A stretch of 64,000 bases of DNA from Pseudoscardovia radai (GTDB lineage Bacteria > Actinomycetota > Actinomycetes > Actinomycetales > Bifidobacteriaceae), in NCBI RefSeq assembly GCF_002259605.1, contig NZ_MWWR01000017.1:21212-85211 (forward strand). Direction: 5' to 3'. The notes beneath the pieces were generated by a model. The model saw nothing but the letters and a program-made list of their open reading frames with translations. It did not search any database and was not told the origin of the DNA. How positions within the stretch are numbered: position 1 is the first letter of the stretch; the number at the start of each line of letters is the position of its first letter. The position numbers and the translations under genes are program-made. Positions 10,461-18,569 of the stretch are shown in pieces.

Positions 10461-11123
10461 TCAGATCACGCCCTCTTCGAGCATCTTGATGTGCTCGTGC
10501 TGGATGGCGATGACGGACTTCGCGTCCACAATCGTGCCGTTGAGCACCATCTCGTAGGCCTCCTGCACCGGCACCAGGCGCACGTTTGAAACCGGGGACT
10601 CGGGGCCGATCATCGTGCGCTCGACCTCCTTGAGGCCGGTGGCGCGGTAGACCACGGTGTGCTGCGTCGAGAAGCTCGGCGTGTTGACGAAGCGCACGAA
10701 CTGGTCGAACGACTCCGCCTCGTAGCCGGCCTCGTCGCGCAGCTTGCGGCGCGCCACGTCGAGCGCGCGCTCGTTCTTCTTCACCGCGTGGCCGGCGGGC
10801 AGCTCGAGCGTCCAGGAGTGGTTCGGGATGCGGTACTGCTCGACGAGCGGGATGCGGCCGTCGTCGGTGATCGCGAGCACGGCCACGGTGTCGCCATCGT
10901 TCTCGCGCAGCACATAGCGCGCGAAGTGACCGATGTTCTCCGCCTCGAGCGAGACGAGGTCCACGTCGAAGTAATGCGTGGAAAGCACCTGCTTGCGGCT
11001 CTCCTCCTTGATGGGGGCGGTGCGCCAACGGTCGAAGGGGCGATAGGTTTTCGCGCGGTCGATGAGGTCGCTGGCGGTCTGCTTGATCTTCTTGGTCTTC
11101 TTCTTGATCGAGTCCTTGTCCAT
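10461..11123 (-). CDS. Nudix-fold hydrolase with degenerate Nudix box
   Basis: This 220-aa protein resembles ADP-ribose pyrophosphatases of the Nudix family. The context ELPAG is followed by HAVKKNERALDVARRKLRDEAGY. In the box GX5EX7REUXEEXGU the spacing after G is one residue longer, REU is RKL, and EE is DE. Thus the first box Glu is Lys and one metal-binding Glu is Asp, while the last Glu and the AGY end remain. Activity is therefore uncertain. The first 30 residues are Lys-rich and probably helical. AAAGGAGA precedes ATG 11123. The substrate is unknown; ADP-ribose or another nucleoside diphosphate derivative is the family guess. Confidence 0.85.
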   Translation of the reverse strand: MDKDSIKKKTKKIKQTASDLIDRAKTYRPFDRWRTAPIKEESRKQVLSTHYFDVDLVSLEAENIGHFARYVLRENDGDTVAVLAITDDGRIPLVEQYRIPNHSWTLELPAGHAVKKNERALDVARRKLRDEAGYEAESFDQFVRFVNTPSFSTQHTVVYRATGLKEVERTMIGPESPVSNVRLVPVQEAYEMVLNGTIVDAKSVIAIQHEHIKMLEEGVI

Positions 11124-11329
11124 GGCTATCTCTCCTTTGAAATAGTGTGTACACGGTTGAGGGGCGGCAGGGCTGCCCTGGTGCCGTGCACGGATGTGGT
11201 TCTTACTCTGGTTCCATAGTAGGAGATAGGGGGCACAGTGCCGGCGCCTACGGCGTTTTTAACAGTTGCAGGGCAGACGAAAACGGTGCGGTGTGGAGTG
11301 AGGCTTCACGGAAGTGCTCCTTCGGTGGG

Positions 11330-11712
11330 GGTCGTGGGTGCGGTGGTCACCTGGGCGGGGCCTTATCGGCATCGAGGGTGCGCGGGAGTGCGCCCTGGGT
11401 GGGGGTTACCGTCTCGATTGGGGCTTGGGCGGGGCCTAATCGCGGTCGAGGGTGCACGATTGTGTACCCTGGGTGGGGGTTGTAGGTGCGGTTGGGGCTT
11501 GTGGTCGGCCTAACCGTGGTCGAGGGTGCGCGATTGCGTACCCTCGACGGGGGGTTACCGTCTCGATTGGGGCCTGGGCGGGGCCTAACCGTGGTCGAGG
11601 GTGCACGATTGTGTACCCTGGGTGGGGGTTACGGCTTCGGATGGTGCCCCAGAGGTGTCTAATCGTGGTCGAGGGTGCGCAATCGTGTACCCTTCGGCGG
11701 CAGAAGTCGCCG
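11330..11712. repeat. 74-bp palindromic tandem repeat, locus 1 (5 units)
   Basis: The block TCGAGGGTGC recurs at 11372, 11446, 11520, 11595 and 11669, spaced 74-75 bp. In each unit GAGGGTGC is followed after a short loop by a more or less complementary GTACCCT or GCGCCCT. The link to the next unit reads like TACCGTCTCGATTGGGGC. It lies upstream of the Nudix gene and ahead of tRNA-Leu. The same family recurs at 17411-17665. Confidence 0.8.
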
Positions 11713-12182
11713 CTTCCTGCGCCGCCCGCATCCAGCGTCGCCCGCCGTTCGTCCTCTGCGCCATTTGCCGCCGCCCCCGCTTTACGCACCTTCCGCGCTC
11801 CCGCCGTTCGACCGCAGGGGAATGGCAGAGCCATGGGTTAGGGGTGACGGAAAGAACGAGTGGGGAACCCGCCACTGGGAGAGGGAACCCGTATGGAGAA
11901 GGGGGCGAGCCTGAAAAGGGGACGAGCGTGGAGAAGACGTCGCGCATGGCACAGGGCGCGGCCATGTGATTCGCCGTGGTGCTGGTTGCGCCGCTGCTTG
12001 CTCTTTGCTTCAAGCGATATCAGCCAGTGTGCTGCGGCCGTGGATAATTCATCGGATCCCAAGATAGTGGCTCTGTTTTGGCGGCAAACGTGTCCGCATG
12101 CGTCGATAGCGTGACTCGCCTCGCGCAGGCGTCGGGATTTTCTGTTGCGGGAACGTGCAGGCAGCGGCGCTGTGAAAAAGTG
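11713..12182. other. intergenic stretch without clear gene
   Basis: No frame with a ribosome site and a plausible product is visible on either strand. It separates the 74-bp repeat array from tRNA-Leu. Confidence 0.5.
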
Positions 12183-12256
12183 TGCCCCGGGTGGGACTCG
12201 AACCCACACTGCGCAGATTTTGAGGCTGCTTCCTCTACCAATTGGGATACCGGGGC
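12183..12256 (-). tRNA. tRNA-Leu (anticodon CAA), short variable loop
   Basis: The minus strand folds as a cloverleaf. The acceptor is GCCCCGG with CCGGGGC, the D-arm has AATTGGTAGA, and the anticodon arm is GCAGC-CTCAAAA-TCTGC with CAA at 34-36. The T-arm is GTGGG-TTCGAGT-CCCAC and the discriminator is A. CCA is not encoded. The variable region is only five bases (GCAGT), whereas leucine tRNAs normally have a long variable arm. The closing pair of the anticodon stem is C-T. The decoded amino acid is inferred from the anticodon only. Confidence 0.8.
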
Positions 12257-12390
12257 GTGCCGGGCGCTCGCGGGGATTGCCGCCCTCGCGAAATCACGAC
12301 AATGACCAACTATACACTCATGGCTCTACCGAAGGCCATCTTGCTTCTGCAACGATCTGTGAACAACCTCTGCAACAACTTCTGCAACAT

Positions 12391-12473
12391 TGGGATGGCT
12401 TGCGGACATTTTTCGACGATTTCGGGCGCGAAAATCGAGTTTTGGTCCGAAAGCCATCACATTGTTATGGGGG
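12391..12473. repeat. 72-nt palindrome, copy A
   Basis: The 5' arm GATGGCTTGCGGAC (12394-12407) pairs with the 3' arm GTCCGAAAGCCATC (from 12445) with one mismatch. Nested inside is CGATTTC-GGGCGCG-AAAATCG. The block with its tail TTGTTATGGGG is nearly identical to copy B at 17278-17360. The surrounding gap (12257-12653) otherwise holds only the left flank of the TnpB element. Confidence 0.8.
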
Positions 12474-12653
12474 TGATGCGGGGTTGGGAGTGATGTGGGG
12501 CTTGGTCCGGCGGCTGCTGGGGCGGCATGTCGGCGGGGTATTCAGCTACTGTCTGATTTCTTAGTTTTTGTTTGGTCTTGTGCGCTATCATTGATACCGA
12601 CAACACAGGTTCACGGACAGGCGAACCGCATGGAAAGCGTCAGGGGGTGTGCG

Positions 12654-13973
12654 ATGACCGCGAATGAGGCTGTGAAGGTCAGGCTTGACCCCACGCCACG
12701 GCAGGAGCGAATGCTCATGTCGCATACCGGTGCGGCGCGCTTCGCCTTCAACGCGGGTCTCGCGCATGTGAAGGACATGCTTGACAAAGGCGAGGAACCC
12801 GAATGGTCGCATTATTCCTTGCGCAAGTGGTGGAACGCCAACAAGGCGACGCTCGCCGTGAACCCCGAGACCGGGGAACCGTGGTGGCAGGAGAACAGCA
12901 AGGAAGCGTACAGCAACGCACTTAAATCACTGGCGGACGGCTTGAGAAACTTCTCGGAGTCCCGGAAAGGGCAGCGGAAAGGCCCCAAGATGGGGTTCCC
13001 GCGTTTCAAGTCGAAGGGCAGGGCGGTTCCGCGTTTCGCATACACGACGGGCGAGTTCGGTCTCATCGACGGCGACCCGCATGCGCTGCGTCTCCCAAGG
13101 ATAGGGCGCGTGCATTGCATGGAGAACGTCGCCAAGCGCGTCGGCGGTGCCAAGGTCGTCCGCATGACCGTCAGCCAGCGGGCGGGCGCATGGTATGCGG
13201 CGCTCACAATCGAAATCGAACGTGCCGACAGTGCCGTCCCGAAGCCCCCGAAGGGCGGGAGCGTCGGCATCGACGTGGGCGTGAAGGAGTTCGCCACCCT
13301 GTCGGACGGCACCGTGATACACAATCCGCGTGCGTTGGAATCGAACCTCCGGCGGCTGGGGGAAGCCCAACAGGATTTAAGCCGCAAGCAGGAGGGGTCC
13401 GGCCGTCCCCGCAAGGCGAAGGCGCGGGTCGCGCGGCTGTATGCGCGCGTGGCGAATCTGCGCGACGATTTCCTGAACAAGACGACCACGATGCTCGCCA
13501 ACACCTATGAAGATATCAGCATCGAGGATTTGAACGTGGCGGGAATGCTCAGGAACCACAGTCTCGCGCAAGCGATACAGGACGTGTCGTTCTACGAGTT
13601 CCGCCGTCAACTTACTTACAAGACCGCACGCACCGGTGCGAAGCTTCATGTCATCGACCGGTGGTATCCAAGCTCGAAGACGTGTTCGAACTGCGGGACG
13701 GTGAAAGCCAAGCTGTCCCTGTCCGAGCGCGTCTATCGTTGCGATGAATGCGGGCTTGTCATCGACCGCGATTTGAACGCGGCCATCAACATCATGGTCG
13801 TCGGGAGTGCCCCGGAGACCCTAAACGCGCGTGGAGGGGATGTAAGACGGGCCGACGCCAAGCGTCGGGCAACGCGGACCCCCGTGAAGCGTGAACCAAG
13901 CGGGCGTGCGAACGCCGTGAGACTTGGAGCTGGCCTTGGTAACGAGGCCATGCAAGTGTCGTGTCAACGATAA
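12654..13973 (+). CDS. tnpB: TnpB, RNA-guided nuclease of an IS200/IS605-type element
   Basis: TnpB is the transposon-encoded RuvC nuclease guided by omega-RNA, ancestral to Cas12. This 439-aa copy looks intact. The helix-turn-helix-type N-terminus (RLDPTPRQERML) is present, as is RuvC-I SVGIDVGVKE with Asp. RuvC-II is SIEDLNVAGM with Glu, the zinc finger is CSNCG...CDECG, and RuvC-III is DRDLNAAINI with Asp. ATG 12654 follows AGGGGG; ATG 12630 is an in-frame alternative. No tnpA lies next to it, so it is a standalone or non-autonomous copy. It interrupts a stretch of degraded accessory genes between two matching palindromes. The 3' coding end overlaps predicted omega-RNA hairpins. Confidence 0.92.
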   Translation: MTANEAVKVRLDPTPRQERMLMSHTGAARFAFNAGLAHVKDMLDKGEEPEWSHYSLRKWWNANKATLAVNPETGEPWWQENSKEAYSNALKSLADGLRNFSESRKGQRKGPKMGFPRFKSKGRAVPRFAYTTGEFGLIDGDPHALRLPRIGRVHCMENVAKRVGGAKVVRMTVSQRAGAWYAALTIEIERADSAVPKPPKGGSVGIDVGVKEFATLSDGTVIHNPRALESNLRRLGEAQQDLSRKQEGSGRPRKAKARVARLYARVANLRDDFLNKTTTMLANTYEDISIEDLNVAGMLRNHSLAQAIQDVSFYEFRRQLTYKTARTGAKLHVIDRWYPSSKTCSNCGTVKAKLSLSERVYRCDECGLVIDRDLNAAINIMVVGSAPETLNARGGDVRRADAKRRATRTPVKREPSGRANAVRLGAGLGNEAMQVSCQR

Positions 13974-13975
13974 CA
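13816..13975 (+). ncRNA. putative omega-RNA at the 3' end of tnpB
   Basis: Known omega-RNAs overlap the tnpB 3' end and the element's right end. Here the last 150 coding bases hold stable hairpins: CCGACGC-CAA-GCGTCGG (13852-13868) and GGCCT...AGGCC (13932-13949). The guide would start just after the right end, near 13955-13985; I cannot place that border exactly. Confidence 0.45.
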
Positions 13976-13977
13976 AA

Positions 13978-14325
13978 CACACTTGCAACGGCGCGAACCT
14001 CGAGGGCGCGAACCTTGAGAAGGCGAACCTCATGGACGCCATGACGAAGGCGTATGTCATCCGCTGGTCGGAAATCGAACGCGGCAGTGAGACGGAAATC
14101 GACCCCTATGATGGTTTTCCCTGTGTCGTCCCGGACGCTGATTGGGACGAGGCGACGGCGACGTTGTATGAGGTCGCGGACGACGGCGACCGGGAGGAGA
14201 TTGACTCCGAGACCATCCGGCTTTACAGCAGGGAGGAGGAGTCGGAGACGAAATGGGCGCAATGCGAACGCATGCTTGCGGAACGCAATGGTGTCAGCGA
14301 GTACGAGGTGGAGACACCTTGGTGA
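13978..14325 (+). pseudogene. pentapeptide-repeat protein fragment
   Basis: Directly after tnpB the frame reads CNGANLEGANLEKANL, two to three pentapeptide repeats (A(N/D)LXX). An acidic tail of about 95 residues follows, ending SEYEVETPW. There is no ribosome site or start codon for it; the frame runs open from a TTG inside tnpB. It looks like the C-terminal remnant of a gene whose 5' part was lost when the TnpB element arrived. The function of the intact gene is unknown. Confidence 0.6.
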
Positions 14326-14479
14326 TGCCATTGTCGTCATCGGCTGGCGTTGTCCGGCGTAGGGCGGCGCTTGACAACTGACCGGCGCTGTGCCCGTACG
14401 ATGCTTACAACGGATAATAATGGTAGCGAATCGATCGGGCGTGGCCGTCGGCCGCGTCTAGGGAGAGTTAGGAGCCATC

Positions 14480-15607
14480 ATGGACGGGAACATGAACGGT
14501 ATGGGTGCGGGGCCGGTCGGCCCCGACCAAACGGAGACGCAGGCGTCAGCCGTGTCGGGCCGGCGTCGGGGTGGGCGTCGCCGCGTGCTGCTGGCCGCCC
14601 TGCTCGCAATCTGCGTGGCGGGCGCGGGCTCGGGGTTCGCCGTGTGGCGTCATGGCGTGCGCGCGGCGCAGGCGGAGGCCGTGCAGGCCGAGCAGACCCG
14701 GCAGGCCGCGTACGATGCGTGCGCGAAGGCACAGTCGGACGCGCAGACGGCGTTGGAGGCGTATCAGAACGCTGTCGCGGACAGCCAGCAGGTGGCCGCC
14801 ACCGACCCGTCCACTCTCGCCGATTCATCCACTCTGGATGCGTTGAACTCCGCGCGTACGTCGCCGGCGGTGTCGCCGGACGCGTGCCGCGCGGACCTGG
14901 GCGCGGACGCGCTCGACGCACTCACGGATTCGTGGAAGTCGGCGGCTGCCGCATGGACGCAGGGCGCCGAGGACATCCAGTCCGCCGCGCAGGCCGTGTC
15001 GGACTCCCAGGCCGCGAAGGCACGCCAGGACCGCGTGGACGCGCTCAACGGGAAGATCCAGGAGGCGCGCGCCCTCCTGGACTCGTCGGATGGGAATGTG
15101 GCGGACGCGCAGACGAGGTTCACCCTGACGGATGCGATCAATGCCGCGCAGGGCATCGTGGACGACCAATCGAGCGCCCCGGACGCGTTTGACCAGGCCT
15201 CCTCCGGCCTGGATGCGGCCATGGGGGCCGTCAACGACAGCATCGCCAGGAAGCAGGCGGATGATGCCGCCGCCGCCCAGGCCGCCGCCGCGGCCGCGCA
15301 GGCGCAGGCGCAGCGGCAGGCCGCCGTATCGGGCTCCTCCACCGGCCGCCGCCAGACCACCGGCACGAGCCGCGCCACGACGGGCACGTCCGGTTCCACC
15401 GGCCGTTCGACCACGAGCGGTGGCGCGGCGTCCGGTTCCGCGCCCGCCCCGCCCGCCAGCGGAAACACGGGCACGAGCGGCGGGTCGAGTTCGAGCACGT
15501 ATGTGCCGCACGGCCGCGTCATGCACTACGGATGCGGAGATACACCAGAAGAATGCATAGCAAAGTACGGGGGAACTTATGATGGTACTAATCCGTTCAT
15601 TGACTGA
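14480..15607 (+). CDS. membrane-anchored coiled-coil hypothetical protein
   Basis: I do not recognise a named family for this 375-aa protein. A cytosolic, Arg-rich N-terminus (RRRGGRRR) precedes one membrane segment at about residues 34-55. An extracellular Ala/Gln/Asp-rich region with strong coiled-coil character spans roughly 60-275. A Ser/Thr/Gly/Pro-rich linker follows (about 280-345). A short C-terminal motif, MHYGCGDTPEECIAKYGGTYDG, carries two cysteines and may be a small surface domain. TTAGGAGCC precedes ATG 14480. A terminator follows. It probably belongs with the secreted protein downstream as envelope or surface functions of an accessory segment. Confidence 0.75.
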   Translation: MDGNMNGMGAGPVGPDQTETQASAVSGRRRGGRRRVLLAALLAICVAGAGSGFAVWRHGVRAAQAEAVQAEQTRQAAYDACAKAQSDAQTALEAYQNAVADSQQVAATDPSTLADSSTLDALNSARTSPAVSPDACRADLGADALDALTDSWKSAAAAWTQGAEDIQSAAQAVSDSQAAKARQDRVDALNGKIQEARALLDSSDGNVADAQTRFTLTDAINAAQGIVDDQSSAPDAFDQASSGLDAAMGAVNDSIARKQADDAAAAQAAAAAAQAQAQRQAAVSGSSTGRRQTTGTSRATTGTSGSTGRSTTSGGAASGSAPAPPASGNTGTSGGSSSSTYVPHGRVMHYGCGDTPEECIAKYGGTYDGTNPFID

Positions 15608-15635
15608 CTGATTCTCCCCGGCTCCTTCTCTCTCC

Positions 15636-15690
15636 AAGGCTTCCGGCCTGCCTCCTCGCGGGGTGGGTCGGAAGCCTTTTCCGTTTTTTC
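15636..15690 (+). terminator. terminator after the coiled-coil protein gene
   Basis: AAGGCTTCCG (15636-15645) pairs with CGGAAGCCTT (15669-15678), a 10-bp stem with a 23-nt loop. TTCCGTTTTTTCC follows. Confidence 0.75.
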
Positions 15691-15816
15691 CTGGTGTCTG
15701 TGGCTTATATAACCTGCGTGTCGTGCCCGCGCATCCATGGGTGAGCCGGACGAATGTCCGGACGGCCCCGTCCGACGGGACGCGGGTCGGAAGTGTTGAA
15801 GGACAAAGGACAGAGG

Positions 15817-15832
15817 AAGGATACGTATCCTT
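15817..15832. promoter_or_regulatory. perfect 16-bp palindrome over the ribosome site
   Basis: AAGGATACGTATCCTT ends at the base before the ATG at 15833 and includes the likely AAGG ribosome site. It could be an operator or an RNA hairpin that hides the ribosome site. The role is inferred. Confidence 0.55.
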
Positions 15833-17521
15833 ATGGCACTATTCACCAGAGCACGACACAAGGAAGGAAAGGCCGGGCACCCCAGGGCGCGCAAGGCCGT
15901 GGCCATCGTGGCCGCGCTTGCCACCCTGAGTGGTGGCGCGGCGGCCGTGTGGGCCGACGACAGTCAGCCGACGGAGTGGCATGGCGGCAGCGGCCGTTCG
16001 CTCGGCGTTGCCAGCCCGTCCGGCCCGAGCTGGCCGGCGGACATTGCGTGGATTTACGGGGACAGCGGCACGACGAGCGACCCGATTGCGGGTGCGTTCG
16101 GCCCTGCCGCGGACAACCCGTACGGCGAGCGGAACCCGAGCGTCCTCGCCTTGAAGAACCTCGGCATCACCGTCGGTAACGACGGCAGTGGCGTCGGCGG
16201 CGAGTACGACGGGTATGCGAAGATCCAGGCCGCGCAGGCCGATGCGAACCAGAAGTGCGTGGAACGCTTCAAGCCCGCGTATGACGGGGAGCAGGCCCAG
16301 TGCCGTATCGTCGCCGTCGGCGTCATCTACGCGCCCACCAGTCCCTATGGCAACGACCGTTTCAACGGGTCCGGCCACGGCGACCTCGAGGGCAGCGACC
16401 AGGCGGCCCGCAACTGGTGGACCGGCGTCTGGAACGCCGGCGTCCAACCCTATACCTACACGCACGGTAACCATCATTATCGGACAACTGATAAGTCGAC
16501 GGTGTCGAGCAATTCGGTGGATGACTTGATGAAAGCGCAGCTGGAGAATAACCCGAAGTACGTGAGCGCTATCGTGATCGCCCTGGACCAGCACACGCCG
16601 CAGCCGCCGACGTATGATCTGACGGCGCGGACGGTGTCGTCACGTCAGGGCGTGGTGAAGGCCGGTGGCACGCAGGCGGTGCATGACCTGGTCGAGTCGC
16701 ATTGCGCGTCCGCCTCCTGCGCGTCGGATCAGACGCTGACCGCGACGAGCACCCTGCACTGGAAGGCCTTCGACGGCCAGACCTACACCCTCAACGGGCA
16801 GGCCGGCCGGGCCGCGGCCGAATCACAGAAGTCGAGCACGGTGCCCGTGCCCGCTGCGGGCACTCCCGGCGGGCAGGCGGTCCTGCCCGACTTCACGCCG
16901 TCCGATCTCGGCATGCCGATGTGGCTGCCGGGCAACTACTGGTTCGATTTCGACTACGCCAAGCAGTCCAACCTCGCCCACCCCGTCCATGTGGACGGCC
17001 AGCCGGACGCGGCGGAATCGTGGAAGGCCCTGCTCGACCTGACCATCAGCACGGATGGCAGCGCGAACACGGGCGACATGACCGGCGACGGGAAGGATTC
17101 GGACGACACGGTCACGGACCTCGTCACCCTCTCCTGCGGTGACTCGTGGTGCCCGGACAACCAGGTGACCGTCCCCAGCGTGACGGTCATGCTCCACGAC
17201 CCGGACGGCAACAGCAACAGCATCGTCAAGGACGTGACCCTCGGCGGCGATGGTCTTCACGATAACCACGGGAACACTGTGATGGCTTGCGGACATTTTT
17301 CGACGATTTTGGGCGCGAAAATCGTGTTTTTGGTCCGAAAGCCATCACATTGTTATGGGGAGGGAGGCGTGGTCTTGTCCACTGGCGTCTTCCGCCGTCG
17401 TGATTGCACACGAGGGTGCACGATTGTGTTCCCTCGGTGGCGGTTAGGGTGCGGGGAGGACGCTTGGGGCGGGGTAATCGTGGTCGAGGGTGCACGATGG
17501 TGCACCTTGGGTGGCGGTTAG
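15833..17521 (+). pseudogene. secreted surface protein, 3' end replaced by repeat sequence
   Basis: The first 480 residues read as an exported protein. An Arg/Lys-rich N-terminus and hydrophobic segment (AVAIVAALATLSGGAAAVWA) end at a likely signal-peptidase site near residue 42. A large extracellular region follows, rich in Gly, Asp, Thr and Tyr with few cysteines (including CASASC). It resembles bifidobacterial pilin or adhesin-like proteins, but I cannot name the family. After DNHGNTV (about 17277) the frame runs into the 72-nt palindrome copy B and then into the 74-bp repeats until a chance stop at 17521. No LPXTG motif or C-terminal anchor remains. The original gene seems to have been cut there, so the product is probably truncated or released. 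Confidence 0.7.
17278..17360. repeat. 72-nt palindrome, copy B
   Basis: TGTGATGGCTTGCGGAC (17278-17294) pairs with the arm ending at 17349 (16 of 17). Inside is a perfect 7-bp stem CGATTTT/AAAATCG around GGGCGCG. The tail TTGTTATGGGG is shared with copy A 4.9 kb upstream, in the same orientation. Confidence 0.85.
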
Positions 17522-17665
17522 GTGGGGTTTGGGTGGCGTTGGCGGGGGTAATGGCTGCCGAGGGTGCACGATGGTGCGCCTTCGAGGGCGGTTAGTGGGC
17601 TAGGAAGGCGGTTGGGGCGGGGTAATCGTGGTCGAGGGTGCACGATGGTGCACCCTCGGTGGTGA
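17405..17665. repeat. 74-bp palindromic tandem repeat, locus 2 (4 units)
   Basis: CGAGGGTGCACGAT-type blocks start at 17411, 17485, 17559 and 17633. The best unit, at 17633, is a perfect hairpin of GAGGGTGCAC and GTGCACCCTC around GATG. This is the family found at 11330-11712. The gap to 17732 shows nothing else. Confidence 0.8.
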
Positions 17666-17732
17666 GTCGATGGCAACCGATGGTGTTATCGCGAGGTTGC
17701 GGGGATGGGAAGGTTGCGGAGGGTCGGGGAGG

Positions 17733-17775
17733 GAGAAAAAGGAAAGGGGCCGATTGCCATCTGGCAATCAGCCCC
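17733..17775 (-). terminator. terminator of pdtaR
   Basis: The stem GGGGC-GATTGCC with GGCAATC-GCCCC (17746-17775) is followed on the minus strand by TTTCCTTTTT. Two direct copies of TGCGTCTATCGTGCGC lie between it and the gene. Confidence 0.75.
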
Positions 17776-17882
17776 TGCGTCTATCGTGCGCTCACATTGC
17801 GTCTATCGTGCGCACACCGCAAGCACTCGCCGCGCTCACATCACGCATGCGCACCGCACACTCACCACAACGGAGACTCCGC

Positions 17883-18569
17883 TTACGCGACGGCGCCGTC
17901 TCCGTCAATCTGGGAGATCACGGCATCGGCGACCTCCTGCATGGTCAGTCGGCGGTCCATCGACGTCTTCTGGATCCAGCGGAACGCCTCCTGCTCGGTC
18001 AGGCCCATATGCTCCATGAGCAGGCCCTTCGCGCGATCCACATGCTTGCGGGACTCCAGGCGGCCCTTGAGGTCCTCCACCTGCTCGCGCAGCTTCTCGA
18101 CCTCCTCGTCCGAGCCTTCCGCCTCGGTCTGCGTGGCGGGGATGCCGGACAGGCGGCTGCGCAGGGCGGTCATCTGCTGCCAGCGCTGCATGGCCACCTC
18201 GATGGTGGGGAAGAGCTTGCCCGGCACGAACGGCTTGACGAGATACGCCATCACGCCCGCGTCCACGGCCTCGGCCACGAGGTCCTTCTGCGAGAAGGCG
18301 GTGAGCATGACGACGGGGGCGATGAACTCCTCGTTGATCTCCCGCGCGGCGGTGATGCCGTCCTTGACGGGCATCTTGATATCCATGACGACGACGTCCG
18401 GACGCGTCTTCTTGACCAGGTCGACGGCCTCCTGGCCGTTGGCGGCCTCGCCGACGACCTCGTATCCGGCGGACGCGAGGGATTCGACGATATCCATCCT
18501 GTTGAGGGCCTCGTCCTCGGCCACCACGACGCGCGGTGCATCCTTCTTTTCCTCTTCAGCGGCGCTCAT
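17883..18569 (-). CDS. pdtaR: ANTAR-domain response regulator (PdtaR-type)
   Basis: This 228-aa regulator has a receiver domain with the acidic pair AEDE, phospho-acceptor Asp in VVVMDIKMPVKDG and Lys in YLVKPFVPG. A coiled-coil linker (EEVEKLREQVEDLKGRLE) leads to a C-terminal ANTAR domain (RAKGLLMEHMGLTEQEAFRWIQ...RLTMQEVADAVI). ANTAR domains bind dual-hexaloop RNA and act by antitermination. The partner kinase is usually encoded elsewhere, as here. I chose ATG 18569 because GAGGAGGATCA precedes it; longer frames upstream lack support. Its position divergent to polA is the actinobacterial arrangement (pdtaR near polA in Mycobacterium). Confidence 0.92.
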   Translation of the reverse strand: MSAAEEEKKDAPRVVVAEDEALNRMDIVESLASAGYEVVGEAANGQEAVDLVKKTRPDVVVMDIKMPVKDGITAAREINEEFIAPVVMLTAFSQKDLVAEAVDAGVMAYLVKPFVPGKLFPTIEVAMQRWQQMTALRSRLSGIPATQTEAEGSDEEVEKLREQVEDLKGRLESRKHVDRAKGLLMEHMGLTEQEAFRWIQKTSMDRRLTMQEVADAVISQIDGDGAVA

